In this document: piece after piece, positions 25,594 to 34,829 of the stretch
Layout of the letters: the number at the start of each line of letters is the position of its first letter
How positions within the stretch are numbered: the first letter of the stretch is position 1
Assembly (NCBI RefSeq): GCF_016864375.1
Contig: NZ_CP069354.1
Location: 2,625,501 to 2,689,500 of the forward strand
Length of the DNA stretch: 64,000 nucleotides
Source of the DNA: Microvirga sp. VF16
GTDB taxonomy: Bacteria; Pseudomonadota; Alphaproteobacteria; Rhizobiales; Beijerinckiaceae
Direction of reading: 5' to 3'
The notes under the pieces: model-generated
What the model saw: only the letters and a program-made list of their open reading frames with translations
Databases searched by the model: none
What the model was told of the DNA's origin: nothing
Program-made: the position numbers and the translations under genes

Positions 25594-26805
25594 ATGAACT
25601 CAGTGCAGACCGTTGTCAGTCAGACATCGCCCCCCAAAAAATCGTTTCTTTACGATCCGAAGGTTCGCGGAATCTTTTATCAGGTCGTACTCGTCCTCGC
25701 GGTCGTCTTCCTGTTTTATGCGGCTGCGACCAACGCCATCGAGAACCTGCAGCGCGCCAAGATCGCCTCCGGTTTCGGCTTTCTGAACAACACCGCGGGC
25801 TTCGACATCAGCCAGACGCTGATCCAGTTCAGCGCGGCCGGCGGAACTTATGGCGATGCCTTCCTCGTCGGCCTTCTGAACACCCTGCTGGTATCGGCCA
25901 TCGGCATCTTCTTCACCACCATTCTCGGCTTCCTCATCGGCATCGCACGCCTGTCCAAGAACTGGATGGTGGCGAAGGTCGCGATGGTCTATGTCGAGGT
26001 GCTGCGCAACATCCCGCTGCTGGTGCAGCTGCTGTTCTGGTACATCGCCGTTCTCGGCACCCTGCCGCAGCCGCGCAATTCGCTCGAGATGGGCGCAGGG
26101 TTCTATCTGAATTCCCGCGGCCTCTTCATGGCCAAGCCCATCTGGGGCAGCAACATCTCGATTCTCGTCGCGGCTCTCATGATCGGCCTCGTCGGCACGT
26201 TCCTGTACCGTCGCTGGGCGAAGAAGCAGCAAGAGCAGACCGGGCGGCAATATCCCGTCGGCAAAGTCACGCTCGCTCTGATCCTCGGTCTGCCGATCCT
26301 GACCTGGATCATCCTTGCCCTGACCGGTGCCAACCCGATCACCTTCGAACTGCCACGCAAGGGTACGTTCAACCTGACGGGCGGTATGCAAATCCTGCCG
26401 GAATTCGTGGCGCTGCTCCTCGGCCTCGTCACCTATACCGCAGCTTTCATCGCCGAGGTCGTCCGCGCCGGCATTCTCGCCGTATCGAAGGGACAGTCGG
26501 AAGCGGCGGGCTCCCTTGGCCTCACCCCCGGACAGACCCTGCGCCTCGTGGTGATCCCGCAGGCCATGCGCGTCATCGTTCCGCCGCTGACCAGCCAGTA
26601 TCTGAACCTGACGAAGAACTCATCGCTGGCCGTGGCCATCGGTTATCCGGATCTCGTGCAGGTCTTCATGGGCACCGTGCTCAACCAGACCGGCCAGGCC
26701 ATCGAAGTCGTCGTCATCACCATGGGCGTCTATCTGACGATCAGCCTCGTGACCTCGTTCATCATGAATATCTACAATCGCCGCGTGGCGATCGTCGAAC
26801 GGTAG
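25594..26805 (+). CDS. aapQ: General L-amino acid ABC transporter, permease
   Basis: An inner-membrane permease of 403 residues in the HisMQ family. It has an N-terminal polar tail, a first helix near FYQVVLVLAVVFLFYAA, a periplasmic insert, NTLLVSAIGIFFTTILGFLIGIARLS, and the coupling EAA loop EAAGSLGLTPGQTLRLVVIPQAMRVI near residue 300. AapQ and AapM differ from simple His-type permeases by their long N-terminal halves, as seen here. It is translated just upstream of aapM, with 8 nt between stop and start. Confidence 0.93.
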   Translation: MNSVQTVVSQTSPPKKSFLYDPKVRGIFYQVVLVLAVVFLFYAAATNAIENLQRAKIASGFGFLNNTAGFDISQTLIQFSAAGGTYGDAFLVGLLNTLLVSAIGIFFTTILGFLIGIARLSKNWMVAKVAMVYVEVLRNIPLLVQLLFWYIAVLGTLPQPRNSLEMGAGFYLNSRGLFMAKPIWGSNISILVAALMIGLVGTFLYRRWAKKQQEQTGRQYPVGKVTLALILGLPILTWIILALTGANPITFELPRKGTFNLTGGMQILPEFVALLLGLVTYTAAFIAEVVRAGILAVSKGQSEAAGSLGLTPGQTLRLVVIPQAMRVIVPPLTSQYLNLTKNSSLAVAIGYPDLVQVFMGTVLNQTGQAIEVVVITMGVYLTISLVTSFIMNIYNRRVAIVER

Positions 26806-26813
26806 GAGATCGC

Positions 26814-28133
26814 ATGAGCACCGCCGTCGATATGCCTCGTTTCGTCCGCGCCAAGCAGGTGGACGCGCTGCCTCCGCCGAATCTGGCTCGCGGCCCCATC
26901 GCCTGGGTCCGGGAGAACCTGTTTTCCGGTCCCTTCAACACGATCCTGACACTGGTGGTTTTCTACCTCCTCTACGTCACCGTTCCGCCGCTGGTGCGAT
27001 TCCTGTTCATCGATGCGGTCTGGAGCGGTACCGACCGGGCTGCCTGCCGTGCCGATGCGGGTGGCAGCGAGGCCGGCGCCTGCTGGGCCTTCATCTTCGA
27101 CAAGATCAACTACTTCATCTACGGCTCCTATACGGTCTCCGAGCGCTGGCGCGTGGACATCTTCTTCGCGCTTCTGGCCATCGGCGTCGGCTGGCTGCTG
27201 TGGCTCAGGGCCCCGCGCCGTGACTTAGGGGCGGTCTATTTCTTCTGGATCTTCCCGGTCGTCTCCTACGTCCTCCTGACCGGCGGCAATGCCGATTTCG
27301 GTGCGCGCTTCTGGATCTGGTTTGCGATCTTCGGAGCGCTGGTGATTGCCCTGTTCGCCTTCTTTGCCGCGCTCCTCAAGACCGCCATGCGTCCGGCGCT
27401 TATCATGGGCGGCGGGATCGTCGCGGTGATCGGCATTACGCTTGCCGTCGTCGATATCGATTTCGGCCTGGCCCATGTTCCTACCTCCCTGTGGGGCGGC
27501 ATCCTCGTGACACTGCTCGTCGCGACGGTGGGTATCGTGGTCTCGCTGCCCTTCGGCATTCTGCTGGCCCTGGGCCGGCGCTCGAAACTCCCGATCCTGC
27601 GGATGGCCTCGGTGATCTTCATCGAGTTCGTGCGCGGCGTGCCGCTGATCACGGTGCTGATCATGGCCAACACCATGCTGCCGCTCTTCCTGCCCGGCGA
27701 CATGACGGTGGACCGCCTGCTGCGGCCTCTCATCGGCACGGCGCTTTTCGCCTCCGCCTACATGGCCGAGGTGGTGCGCGGCGGCCTTCAGGCCATGCCG
27801 AAAGGCCAGTACGAAGGCGCGATGTCCCTAGGGTTGAACTATCCGCAGATGATGAGCCTCATCATCCTGCCCCAGGCCCTGCGGATCGTGATCCCCGGCA
27901 TCGTGAACACCTTCATCGGCCTGTTCAAGGATACGTCGCTTGTCGCCATCGTCGGCATCTTCGATCTGGTGAAGACCATCGAGGCCTCGCGCATCGACCC
28001 GAACTGGGCGGCTCCGACTATCGGCATCACGGGTTATGCCTTCGCGGCCCTGTTCTACTTCATCTTCTGCTTTGGCATGTCGCGGTACTCGCTCGGGGTC
28101 GAGCGGCGCCTTGCGGCTGGTCAGAAACGGTAA
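26814..28133 (+). CDS. aapM: General L-amino acid ABC transporter, permease
   Basis: The second permease of the Aap system, 439 residues. The start at 26814 is set by GGAG 7 nt upstream; the same frame is open much further upstream inside aapQ but that part reads as arginine/proline-rich shadow. About eight hydrophobic segments, a cysteine pair near 80-90 in the first periplasmic loop (RAACRADAGGSEAGACW), and the coupling loop EGAMSLGLNYPQMMSLIILPQALRIV. It partners AapQ and the ATPase AapP. Confidence 0.93.
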   Translation: MSTAVDMPRFVRAKQVDALPPPNLARGPIAWVRENLFSGPFNTILTLVVFYLLYVTVPPLVRFLFIDAVWSGTDRAACRADAGGSEAGACWAFIFDKINYFIYGSYTVSERWRVDIFFALLAIGVGWLLWLRAPRRDLGAVYFFWIFPVVSYVLLTGGNADFGARFWIWFAIFGALVIALFAFFAALLKTAMRPALIMGGGIVAVIGITLAVVDIDFGLAHVPTSLWGGILVTLLVATVGIVVSLPFGILLALGRRSKLPILRMASVIFIEFVRGVPLITVLIMANTMLPLFLPGDMTVDRLLRPLIGTALFASAYMAEVVRGGLQAMPKGQYEGAMSLGLNYPQMMSLIILPQALRIVIPGIVNTFIGLFKDTSLVAIVGIFDLVKTIEASRIDPNWAAPTIGITGYAFAALFYFIFCFGMSRYSLGVERRLAAGQKR

Positions 28134-28139
28134 ACATTC

Positions 28140-28928
28140 ATGGCGACCACAATGTCATCTCAAACCATCCGCTCCGTCGAAATCGATCCCAAAGCCGAAG
28201 CCGCCGTTCAGATGATCGACGTGCACAAGTGGTACGGCGAGTTCCATGTGCTGCGTGACATCAATCTCAATGTGCGCCGCCGCGAGCGCATCGTGATCTG
28301 CGGCCCCTCGGGCTCCGGCAAGTCCACGATGATCCGCTGCATCAACCGACTGGAAGAGCACCAGAAGGGCCGCATCATCGTCGACGGTACGGAACTCACC
28401 AACGACTTGAAGCGCATCGATGAGGTGCGCCGCGATGTCGGCATGGTGTTCCAGCATTTCAACCTCTTCCCGCATCTGACGATTCTCGAGAACTGTACGC
28501 TTGCGCCGATCTGGGTGAAGAAGATGCCCAAGAAAGAGGCGGAAGAGATCGCCATGCACTACCTGAAGCGGGTCAAGATCCCGGAGCAGGCGAACAAGTA
28601 TCCGGGCCAGCTCTCCGGCGGCCAGCAACAGCGCGTGGCGATCGCCCGCTCGCTCTGCATGAGCCCGAAGATCATGCTGTTCGACGAGCCGACCTCGGCT
28701 CTGGACCCTGAGATGGTGAAGGAAGTGCTCGACACCATGGTCGGCCTCGCCGACGAGGGCATGACCATGCTTTGCGTCACCCACGAAATGGGTTTTGCCC
28801 GTCAGGTCGCCGACCGGGTGATCTTCATGGATTACGGGCAGATCGTGGAAATGAACACGCCCGACGAGTTCTTCAAGAACCCGCAGCACGAGCGCACCAA
28901 GCTCTTCCTGTCCCAGATCCTGCACTAA
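28140..28928 (+). CDS. aapP: General L-amino acid ABC transporter, ATP-binding protein
   Basis: A 262-residue ABC ATPase of the polar amino acid type. Walker [10 protein letters not shown] at about 58-66, Q-loop [11 protein letters not shown], signature [15 protein letters not shown], Walker [17 protein letters not shown] and the switch His in [14 protein letters not shown]. It closes the aapJQMP operon 6 nt after aapM and is followed by a terminator. Confidence 0.95.
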   Translation: MATTMSSQTIRSVEIDPKAEAAVQMIDVHKWYGEFHVLRDINLNVRRRERIVICGPSGSGKSTMIRCINRLEEHQKGRIIVDGTELTNDLKRIDEVRRDVGMVFQHFNLFPHLTILENCTLAPIWVKKMPKKEAEEIAMHYLKRVKIPEQANKYPGQLSGGQQQRVAIARSLCMSPKIMLFDEPTSALDPEMVKEVLDTMVGLADEGMTMLCVTHEMGFARQVADRVIFMDYGQIVEMNTPDEFFKNPQHERTKLFLSQILH

Positions 28929-28949
28929 GGCAGATCAGTTGAAATGCAG

Positions 28950-28979
28950 AAGGTCCCGGCATTGTCCAGGGCCTTTTTA
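28950..28979 (+). terminator. Intrinsic terminator after aapP
   Basis: AAGGTCCCGG and CCAGGGCCTT pair with one wobble and one mismatch around loop CATTGT, followed by TTTT. It starts 22 nt after the aapP stop. Confidence 0.7.
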
Positions 28980-29254
28980 TTTGGGCCGGCGAAGAAGCCA
29001 TGATCATTCAGGTTTAGCGCCGGTTACGTCTCCTTGGGAGGTTAATTGGAGTAAAGCTAAGCCTCGGCCATCACGCCTTCTGTCATCGCCGTCTTTTGAG
29101 GCTGAATAGGTGACATTGACGCGCCCTTGAGCGCATCTGCTATGGTCGAGAGCTGCCATTGGAGTGTAAGGCGCATATAGCGATGTGGCCGTCGAACGCG
29201 TCCTGGCAGATGGGACGGGCACGATGATCGATTGGCTTCCCGGAACCGGCGAGC
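28980..29254. other. Non-coding stretch before the kinase fragment
   Basis: No convincing gene. I looked here for the missing N-terminal part of the following kinase (an HRxKN-type box) in all forward frames and did not see it. The kinase frame is closed by a TGA at 29225-29227. Confidence 0.5.
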
Positions 29255-30196
29255 GTGCCGGAATATGCGGCTCTGTTGGCGGGGCGGCTCCTCGCCCTGG
29301 CCAGGGTGCAGACGCTACTGACCCGCACAGCCAATACCAGCGTTGGAATCGCGACCATCGTGCACGAGGAAGTGAGCGTGCGGGCGCAGCACGAGGGCCA
29401 ATATGTCCTCAAGGGTCCCGACATCACGCTCTCGCCCAAGGCGGCGGAAATCCTGACGCTTGCTGTCCACGAACTGGCCACCAATGCCCTCAAATATGGC
29501 GCGTTCTCTATTCCGAATGGCCGGGCCACTGTGCGATGGGCCGCCTTCGAGAAGCACGGCGGACCTTGGCTGCGCTTTGATTGGACGGAGGAAGGCACGC
29601 CCGAACGGCCTCGGTCTGCGTCTGATGAGCCTCGCCGACGCGGCTTCGGCAGCGAGCTGATCGAGGGCCGCATCCCCTACGAACTTGGGGGAACAGGACG
29701 GGTTGTCATCGAGCCCGGCGGCGCCAAATGCCACCTGGAATTCCCGCTCACGGAAGGGCCCAGCGTCCTGGAGACGGGAGCCCCGCAACGGGCATCGGTC
29801 TTCGGAGGAGCACTCGACATGTCAGGCGAAGCGGATCTCGGCGGCCACCGCATTCTAGTGGTGGAGGACGATTATTATCTGGCCTCAGACGCCGTGCGGG
29901 CTCTCCAGGGGGCCGGGGCGGAGGTCATGGGCCCGTTCCCGACCGAGGAGGCCGCGCGGGCTGAACTGGAGGCGCAGCGTCCCGATGCGGCCGTAGTCGA
30001 CATCAACCTCGGGGCTGGACCGTCGTTCAAGCTGGCCGAGATCCTAAAGGGCCGGGGCATCCCGTTCGTATTCACTACCGGCTACGACCAGAAGGTCATC
30101 CCGCAGGAGTTCAGCGGTATCGAGCGACTGGAGAAGCCGGTCCAACTCCGACAGATCGTCGGTGCCGTTGCGAAAATGCTGACCAAGGCCGCCTAG
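29255..30196 (+). CDS. HWE-type histidine kinase ATPase fragment fused to a receiver domain
   Basis: A 313-residue protein from the GTG at 29255. Residues 1-25 (EYAALLAGRLLALARVQTLLTR) match the second helix of an HWE dimerisation domain. The N box HELATNALKYG at 72-82, the glycine-rich RGFGSELI and LEFPL form the HATPase domain. A receiver follows at about 198-310 with acidic pair E205/D206, phospho-acceptor D249, FVFTTGYD at 271-278 (FAT-GUY-like) and K294. The first helix with the phospho-acceptor HRxKN box is absent: an in-frame stop lies 27 nt upstream of the start. It is therefore either a 5'-truncated kinase or an atypical ATPase-receiver hybrid. A composite repeat begins at its stop codon. 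Confidence 0.8.
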   Translation: MPEYAALLAGRLLALARVQTLLTRTANTSVGIATIVHEEVSVRAQHEGQYVLKGPDITLSPKAAEILTLAVHELATNALKYGAFSIPNGRATVRWAAFEKHGGPWLRFDWTEEGTPERPRSASDEPRRRGFGSELIEGRIPYELGGTGRVVIEPGGAKCHLEFPLTEGPSVLETGAPQRASVFGGALDMSGEADLGGHRILVVEDDYYLASDAVRALQGAGAEVMGPFPTEEAARAELEAQRPDAAVVDINLGAGPSFKLAEILKGRGIPFVFTTGYDQKVIPQEFSGIERLEKPVQLRQIVGAVAKMLTKAA

Positions 30197-30280
30197 CGCA
30201 TCGTGCGGACCCAGAGGGCCGCGTCAGCGAAAAGTGGACCCGGTTTTCCGCCCCGAACGATGCGCTCCTTAAGAGATCGA
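30195..30280. repeat. Composite intergenic palindromic repeat, copy 3 (first block)
   Basis: Starts inside the stop codon of the kinase gene. It carries AGCGCATCGTGCGGACCC, CGCGTCAGCGAAAAGTGGAC, CCGGTTTTCCGC and CGATGCGCT, then CTTAAGAGATC. It lacks the second hairpin found at 18292 and 43965-44030. GCGCATCGT pairs with CGATGCGC across the block. Confidence 0.75.
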
Positions 30281-30284
30281 TCCT

Positions 30285-31139
30285 CTAGCCCTTCTTTCCC
30301 GGTCCCGTTTCCACCGGTAGCTCCTCTCGCGCGCCCCATTCAGACCAGGAGCCGTCATAGATCGCCTTGATCGGACGGCCCGCCACCTCGAAGGCGACGC
30401 CGAGGATCGCTGCCGAGACGCCGGAGCCGCAGCTCGTGATCACCTGCTGGCCGGAATCGATGCCCGCCTCCGCAATGGCTTTCTCCAACCCCGCTTTGTC
30501 CTTCAGCCGCCCGTTTTCGATGATCGCGCCGAAGGGCAGGTTGAGGCTGCCCGGCATGTGACCGGCGCGAAGGCCAGGACGGGGTTCAGGCGCTTCACCT
30601 CTGAAGCGGTCCGCCGGGCGTGCATCGACGACCTGCGCCGATCCTGAGCGCAGGGCCTCCTGGACCGCCGATGCATCGGCAACGGCGGAGGTGTTGAAGG
30701 AGGGGGTGAAGGTTCGAGGTGCGCGGGGCTTCTCCGGTCCCATCTCGATGGGCCTTCCCTCAGCCTTCCAGGCCGGAAAGCCGCCGTCGAGGAGCGAGAC
30801 GTCGCGCGCGCCAAAGACCTGAAACGTCCAGCGGACGCGTGGCGCTGCAAAGAGGCCTGCACCGTCATAGACCACGATGGTCATGTCCTCGCCGATGCCC
30901 ATGGCCCCCACGGCTTTGGCAAACTCTTCCGGTGACGGCAGCATGTGGGGCAGGGAGGACGATGTGTCCTTCACCGTATCAATGTCGAAGCGCACCGCGC
31001 CCGGAATATGGCCTGCAAGATATTCCGCCTGTGGATCCCGGTTCTGGGTTGGAAGATACCAGGAGCCGTCGACGATCACGATGTTCGGATCGTTCAAATG
31101 CTCCTGCAGCCAGGCAGTCGATACGAAAGGCTGGGACAT
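30285..31139 (-). CDS. sseA: 3-mercaptopyruvate sulfurtransferase
   Basis: A two-domain rhodanese of 284 residues. Domain 1 (about 1-140) has STAWLQEHLNDPNIVIVDGSW and the inactive-Cys region. Domain 2 ends with the active loop TSCGSGVSAAIL near residue 235, where CGSGVS is the mercaptopyruvate sulfurtransferase type (rhodaneses have CRKGxT). WSEWGAREELPVETG at the C-terminus is usual. It moves sulfur from 3-mercaptopyruvate to a thiol acceptor. AAGGAGCCGCC precedes the ATG. It follows the AlaX gene on the same strand with a 22-nt gap, so the two probably form an operon. Confidence 0.93.
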   Translation of the reverse strand: MSQPFVSTAWLQEHLNDPNIVIVDGSWYLPTQNRDPQAEYLAGHIPGAVRFDIDTVKDTSSSLPHMLPSPEEFAKAVGAMGIGEDMTIVVYDGAGLFAAPRVRWTFQVFGARDVSLLDGGFPAWKAEGRPIEMGPEKPRAPRTFTPSFNTSAVADASAVQEALRSGSAQVVDARPADRFRGEAPEPRPGLRAGHMPGSLNLPFGAIIENGRLKDKAGLEKAIAEAGIDSGQQVITSCGSGVSAAILGVAFEVAGRPIKAIYDGSWSEWGAREELPVETGPGKKG

Positions 31140-31161
31140 GGCGGCTCCTTAAAAGATTGGC

Positions 31162-31884
31162 TCAATCAACCAGGGACATGCGAACGCGGCGGTTCTGCTT
31201 GCCCTTCTTCTCGATATCGGTGACCAGGACCGCGCCGATCTCGCCGGTGTGGCGGACATGGGTGCCGCCGCAGGGCTGCAGATCGATTCCCTCGATCTCC
31301 ACCAGACGCACGCGGCCGGATCCGCGCGGCGGCTTCACCGACATCGTCTTTACCAGACCCGGATTGGCGTCGAGCTCCTCGTCCGTGATCCAGCGTTCGG
31401 TGACCGGTGCGTCGCGCTGAATGAGAGCGTTGAGCTTCTCCGTGATCTCGGCCTTATCCAGCCCGGCATCGGGAATATCGAAATCGAGCCGGCCGTCGCC
31501 CTCACCGATGGCGCCGCCGGTGACCGGGTAGGGCAGAACGACGCTGAGCAGGTGGAGCGCCGTGTGGACGCGCATGCGTCTCAGGCGACGAGGCCAGTCG
31601 AGCTGGAGCGTAACGGTCTCGCCTTCCTTCAAGCGGGAGGCCGCCTCCGGGCCGATGAGATGAGCCACCTGAGACCGATCGGTGCCGTAGACCGTGTTCG
31701 CGATCTCGATTCTCTCCCCGCCCGACATCACCAACACGCCGGTGTCGCCCGGCTGGCCGCCACCCTGGGCGTAGAAGATCGTACGGTCGAGAATGATTCC
31801 ACCCTCCGGCGTGATCCCGAGGACCTTCGCCTCGCAGGAGGTGGCATAAGCATCGTCGCGGAAGAGAAGCGTCGTGGCGGTCAT
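31162..31884 (-). CDS. Alanyl-tRNA editing protein AlaX
   Basis: A free-standing trans-editing enzyme that hydrolyses mischarged Ser- or Gly-tRNA(Ala). From the ATG at 31884 it has 240 residues (TATTLLFRDDAYATSCEAKV); the open frame extends 19 codons upstream. The N-terminal AlaRS-like beta-barrel has RTIFYAQGGGQPGDTG. The editing site has zinc ligands HTALHLL near 113-119 and CGGTHVRHTGEIG near the C-terminus, which together complete the HxxxH...CxxxH set. It is first of the two-gene unit with sseA. Confidence 0.92.
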   Translation of the reverse strand: MTATTLLFRDDAYATSCEAKVLGITPEGGIILDRTIFYAQGGGQPGDTGVLVMSGGERIEIANTVYGTDRSQVAHLIGPEAASRLKEGETVTLQLDWPRRLRRMRVHTALHLLSVVLPYPVTGGAIGEGDGRLDFDIPDAGLDKAEITEKLNALIQRDAPVTERWITDEELDANPGLVKTMSVKPPRGSGRVRLVEIEGIDLQPCGGTHVRHTGEIGAVLVTDIEKKGKQNRRVRMSLVD

Positions 31885-32130
31885 AATTGCCCCGTTCGAA
31901 AGAGAGCGGCGATGCTGACGGCAAGGAGGTTCGATGGTCAAGCCATAACCGGCGGGTACCGACCGAGCCTGAGAGCGCCCGCATTCGAACCCGCGATGAT
32001 CGAACCTGCGACGCTTGCCGCCGGCAAGTATGGGTAAGGGGGACGCGCAGCCGATTGCGGACCTCGACTGTGACGCGAAATCGCGACAGTTATACCCGGC
32101 TTGGTCAGGATTTGATCGGGAGAGGAAGGT

Positions 32131-32205
32131 TGGCTCCGGCGGTAGGATTCGAACCTACGACCAACGGATTAACAGTCCGCTGCGCTACCGCTGCGCCACG
32201 CCGGA
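32131..32205 (-). tRNA. tRNA-Asn (GTT anticodon)
   Basis: Cloverleaf on the - strand: acceptor TCCGGCG/CGCCGGA, D-loop with GCAGCGGTAGCGC, anticodon arm CGGACTGTTAATCCG with GTT, T-arm GTAGGTTCGAATCCTAC, discriminator G and encoded CCA at 32131-32133. It is 75 nt. It is divergent from the tRNA-Cys gene. Confidence 0.97.
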
Positions 32206-32417
32206 ATAAGCCATACCTTTCGAAGAAGCCTTGAATTGAGCTTCTTGAGCGCCTCGGAGGTCTCCAGGGACGTGTCCGTCGGCGAGGTGGGAGGCATATA
32301 GCACGGGTTTCGACGGTTGCAAGTGCATTGTTGGCGCACGGGACCGAAAAGGGCCTGTTGCTCTTTGGGGGGATGGTTGCTATGGAGCAGCCGTCGCGGT
32401 CGCGACACGCCCCGGAT

Positions 32418-32491
32418 GGCCTCGTGGCGGAGTGGTTACGCAGAGGACTGCAAATCCTTGCACCCCGGTTCGATTCCGGGCGAGGCCTCCA
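32418..32491 (+). tRNA. tRNA-Cys (GCA anticodon)
   Basis: Cloverleaf: acceptor GGCCTCG/CGAGGCC, D-arm GTGGCGGAGTGGTTAC, anticodon arm AGGACTGCAAATCCT with GCA, T-arm CCCGGTTCGATTCCGGG, discriminator T and encoded CCA at 32489-32491. It is 74 nt and ends 23 nt before the pcm start. Confidence 0.97.
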
Positions 32492-32514
32492 ACAAAATTC
32501 TGAAGGCACTATCC

Positions 32515-33177
32515 ATGGTCGATTTCACCCAAGCGCGCCGCATGATGGTTGATGGCCAGCTGCGCACTTTCGATGTGAACGACATGCCCCTTCTGGATGC
32601 CATGGACAGCGTTCCGAGAGAGCTTTTTGTGCTCCCAGGTCGCGAAAGCCTTGCCTATATCGACCAGGACATTCTTGTCAGCGACAGCGGCGAGAGCCGC
32701 TACATGCTCTCTCCGATGATCCTCGGCCGTATGATCCAAGCACTCGAGATCGATGCCGGTGACAAGGTTCTCGATATTGCCTGCGGCCGCGGCTACTCCT
32801 CAGCGGTTCTCAGCAAGCTTGGCGCTCAGGTGACGGCCCTTGAGGCGGATGACACTCTCGCTGCTGCTGCCAAGCACTGCCTGAGCGCTGCCGGTGTCGG
32901 CGATGTCACTGTCGTGACGGGTCCTCTTGAGCAAGGCTATGCTGCCAACAGTCCTTATGACGCCATCGTCCTGAACGGCTCGGTCGAGGTTCGTCCGGAC
33001 GCACTTCTCCAGCAGTTGGCCGAAGGTGGCCGCCTCGTCTGTGTGAAGGGGCGGGGGCGGGCTGCCCGCGCGACGCTTTATGTCCGCTCTGGCGATGCCC
33101 TTGGCGAACGCAGCCTGTTCGAAGCCGCGGCACCTCTTCTGGCGCCTTTTGTCCAGACTCCGGGCTTCACGTTCTAA
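32515..33177 (+). CDS. pcm: Protein-L-isoaspartate O-methyltransferase family protein
   Basis: A SAM-dependent methyltransferase of 220 residues. Motif I is VLDIACGRGYSSAVLSKLG at about 84-102, post-I ALEAD, and an upstream MLSPMILGRMIQAL helix typical of the PIMT fold. The active-site Ser/Thr and C-terminal motifs of true PIMTs are weaker, and many alphaproteobacterial members beside tolC belong to a divergent PIMT-like group, so repair of isoaspartyl residues is probable, not proven. It starts just after tRNA-Cys and precedes tolC by about 190 nt, a conserved arrangement in the order. Confidence 0.85.
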   Translation: MVDFTQARRMMVDGQLRTFDVNDMPLLDAMDSVPRELFVLPGRESLAYIDQDILVSDSGESRYMLSPMILGRMIQALEIDAGDKVLDIACGRGYSSAVLSKLGAQVTALEADDTLAAAAKHCLSAAGVGDVTVVTGPLEQGYAANSPYDAIVLNGSVEVRPDALLQQLAEGGRLVCVKGRGRAARATLYVRSGDALGERSLFEAAAPLLAPFVQTPGFTF

Positions 33178-33370
33178 TCCCTTCCAAATTCTTAATTTCC
33201 TCCCGTTGATAGTGTCGCTTTTTTGCGCCACTCCCAAGCTAAAATCGAGTTGGCCCTAACGCGTTGTTGCCGACTCTGTTCCCTTGGGTATTGTTGCGCT
33301 TTGAATCGCAGTGGTTTCTGAAAATGGCGTCTCTTGCGGTTATTCCGTTTCGGTCGCTAGGCAGGTGCGC

Positions 33371-34780
33371 GTGAAGAAGAAGCATTCCAAGAAGACGTAT
33401 CGCTTGCTCTTTGGGGCGATGACCTCGGTGTTCGTGCTGATGGGCCCCGACGGGGTATCGGCGGAGACCTTGGAAAGTGCCCTGGCACGCGCTTATGGCA
33501 ACAATCCGGACCTGAATGTTCAGCGCGCGAATGTCCGCGCGACGGATGAAACGGTCGCCCAGGCCAAGTCTGGATACCGTCCGACGATCAATGGAACGGC
33601 CGATGTCAGCCGGTCCTGGGTATCAGCCGAGACGCCTGCGTCGCGGTTCGCGCCGAATACGACGAATACGACCGTACTGAATCCCCGTGGGTTCGGGGTC
33701 GAGCTTAATCAGACGATCTTCGACGGCTTTCGGACCACCAACAGGGTCCGCGCGGCGGAATCCTCCGTCCTCGGTTCCCGGGAAACCCTGAACAGCACCG
33801 AGCAGAGCATCCTGCTCGACGCTGCTACCGCCTATATGGATGTCCTGAGAGATACGGCCATTCTCGATCTGCAGCGCAATAACGTCGAAGTCATCGACGA
33901 GCAGCTGCGCCAGACCCAGGACCGCTTCAACGTCGGCGAAGTGACCCGGACGGACGTCGCTCAGGCGGAAGCCCGTCTTGCGGCTGCTCGGTCCGAAGCG
34001 AGCTTGGCCGAGGCGACCTTGCGCAACAGCATCGCCGTCTACCGGCAGGTCGTGGGTGTCGAACCTGCGCAGTTGGCGCCCGGGCGTCCCCTTGATCGCC
34101 TGACGCCCCGCACCGTCGATGCGGCCCTGAAAGTCGCCCTGAACGAGCATCCGGCCATCAAGGCGCGTCAGCACGCTGTCGATGTGGCCGAGCTGCAGGT
34201 GAAGATCGAGCAGGGCGCTCTTGCTCCGCAATTGGGTGTCGCCGGAGCCGTCGATCAGCGCTATGACCGGCAGCAGGAAGGTGATGCCGCACTTTCGGCT
34301 TCCGTGGTCGCGCGGTTGACCGTGCCGATCTACGAAGGCGGTCAAGCCTATGCCGCGACCCGCCAGGCCAAGGAAGTGGCTGGGCAGCGCCGCCTCGAAG
34401 CCGATTCCGTGCGCGATCAGGTTCGCGCCGCCGTGAGCTCCTCTTGGGGGCGGTTGGAAGCGGCTCGCGCTCAGATCGTCGCCGCTCAGGCCCAGATCGA
34501 CGCCGCCGAGACGGCACTCAGCGGTGTGCGCGAAGAGGCTCGCGTCGGTCAGCGCACGACCCTCGATGTCTTGAACGCTCAGCAGGAATTGCTGAATGCC
34601 CGTGTGAATCTCATCACGGCCCAGCGCGACCGAGTGGTGGCTTCCTACAGCCTCGTCAATGCGATGGGCCGCCTCAACTCGCGGGCTCTCGCGCTGAAGG
34701 TTAATCACTACAGCCCGAAGATCCATTACGATCAGGTCAAAGATCTCTGGATCGGTACGAGCACACCTGACGGTCGTTGA
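33371..34780 (+). CDS. tolC: TolC family outer membrane channel protein
   Basis: Outer membrane exit duct of type I secretion and RND efflux systems. With the GTG at 33371 the protein has 469 residues and a signal peptide KKKHSKKTYRLLFGAMTSVFVL ending at VSA before ETLESALARAYGNNPDL; the frame is open to GTG 33311, which would add an unlikely polar leader. The two OEP repeats are clear: residues about 35-245 and 250-450 contain long heptad-rich helices (RVRAAESSVLGSRETLNSTEQ, AQAEARLAAARSEASLAEA) and the conserved LDVLNAQQELLNARVNLI. A strong terminator follows. Confidence 0.92.
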   Translation: MKKKHSKKTYRLLFGAMTSVFVLMGPDGVSAETLESALARAYGNNPDLNVQRANVRATDETVAQAKSGYRPTINGTADVSRSWVSAETPASRFAPNTTNTTVLNPRGFGVELNQTIFDGFRTTNRVRAAESSVLGSRETLNSTEQSILLDAATAYMDVLRDTAILDLQRNNVEVIDEQLRQTQDRFNVGEVTRTDVAQAEARLAAARSEASLAEATLRNSIAVYRQVVGVEPAQLAPGRPLDRLTPRTVDAALKVALNEHPAIKARQHAVDVAELQVKIEQGALAPQLGVAGAVDQRYDRQQEGDAALSASVVARLTVPIYEGGQAYAATRQAKEVAGQRRLEADSVRDQVRAAVSSSWGRLEAARAQIVAAQAQIDAAETALSGVREEARVGQRTTLDVLNAQQELLNARVNLITAQRDRVVASYSLVNAMGRLNSRALALKVNHYSPKIHYDQVKDLWIGTSTPDGR

Positions 34781-34787
34781 TAAGTTT

Positions 34788-34829
34788 CGGGGCCAGAACC
34801 AAAAAGTTCTGGCCCCGCTTGTTTTCTTT
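34788..34829 (+). terminator. Intrinsic terminator after tolC
   Basis: CGGGGCCAGAAC and GTTCTGGCCCCG form a perfect 12-bp stem around loop CAAAAA, followed by CTTGTTTTCTTT. It begins 8 nt after the tolC stop. Confidence 0.88.

Noticed and set aside
25416..28133. A 905-codon open frame on the + strand covering aapQ and aapM
   Set aside because: Its second half is aapM; the first half is an Arg/Pro/His-rich out-of-frame reading of aapQ with no ribosome site. aapM starts at 26814.
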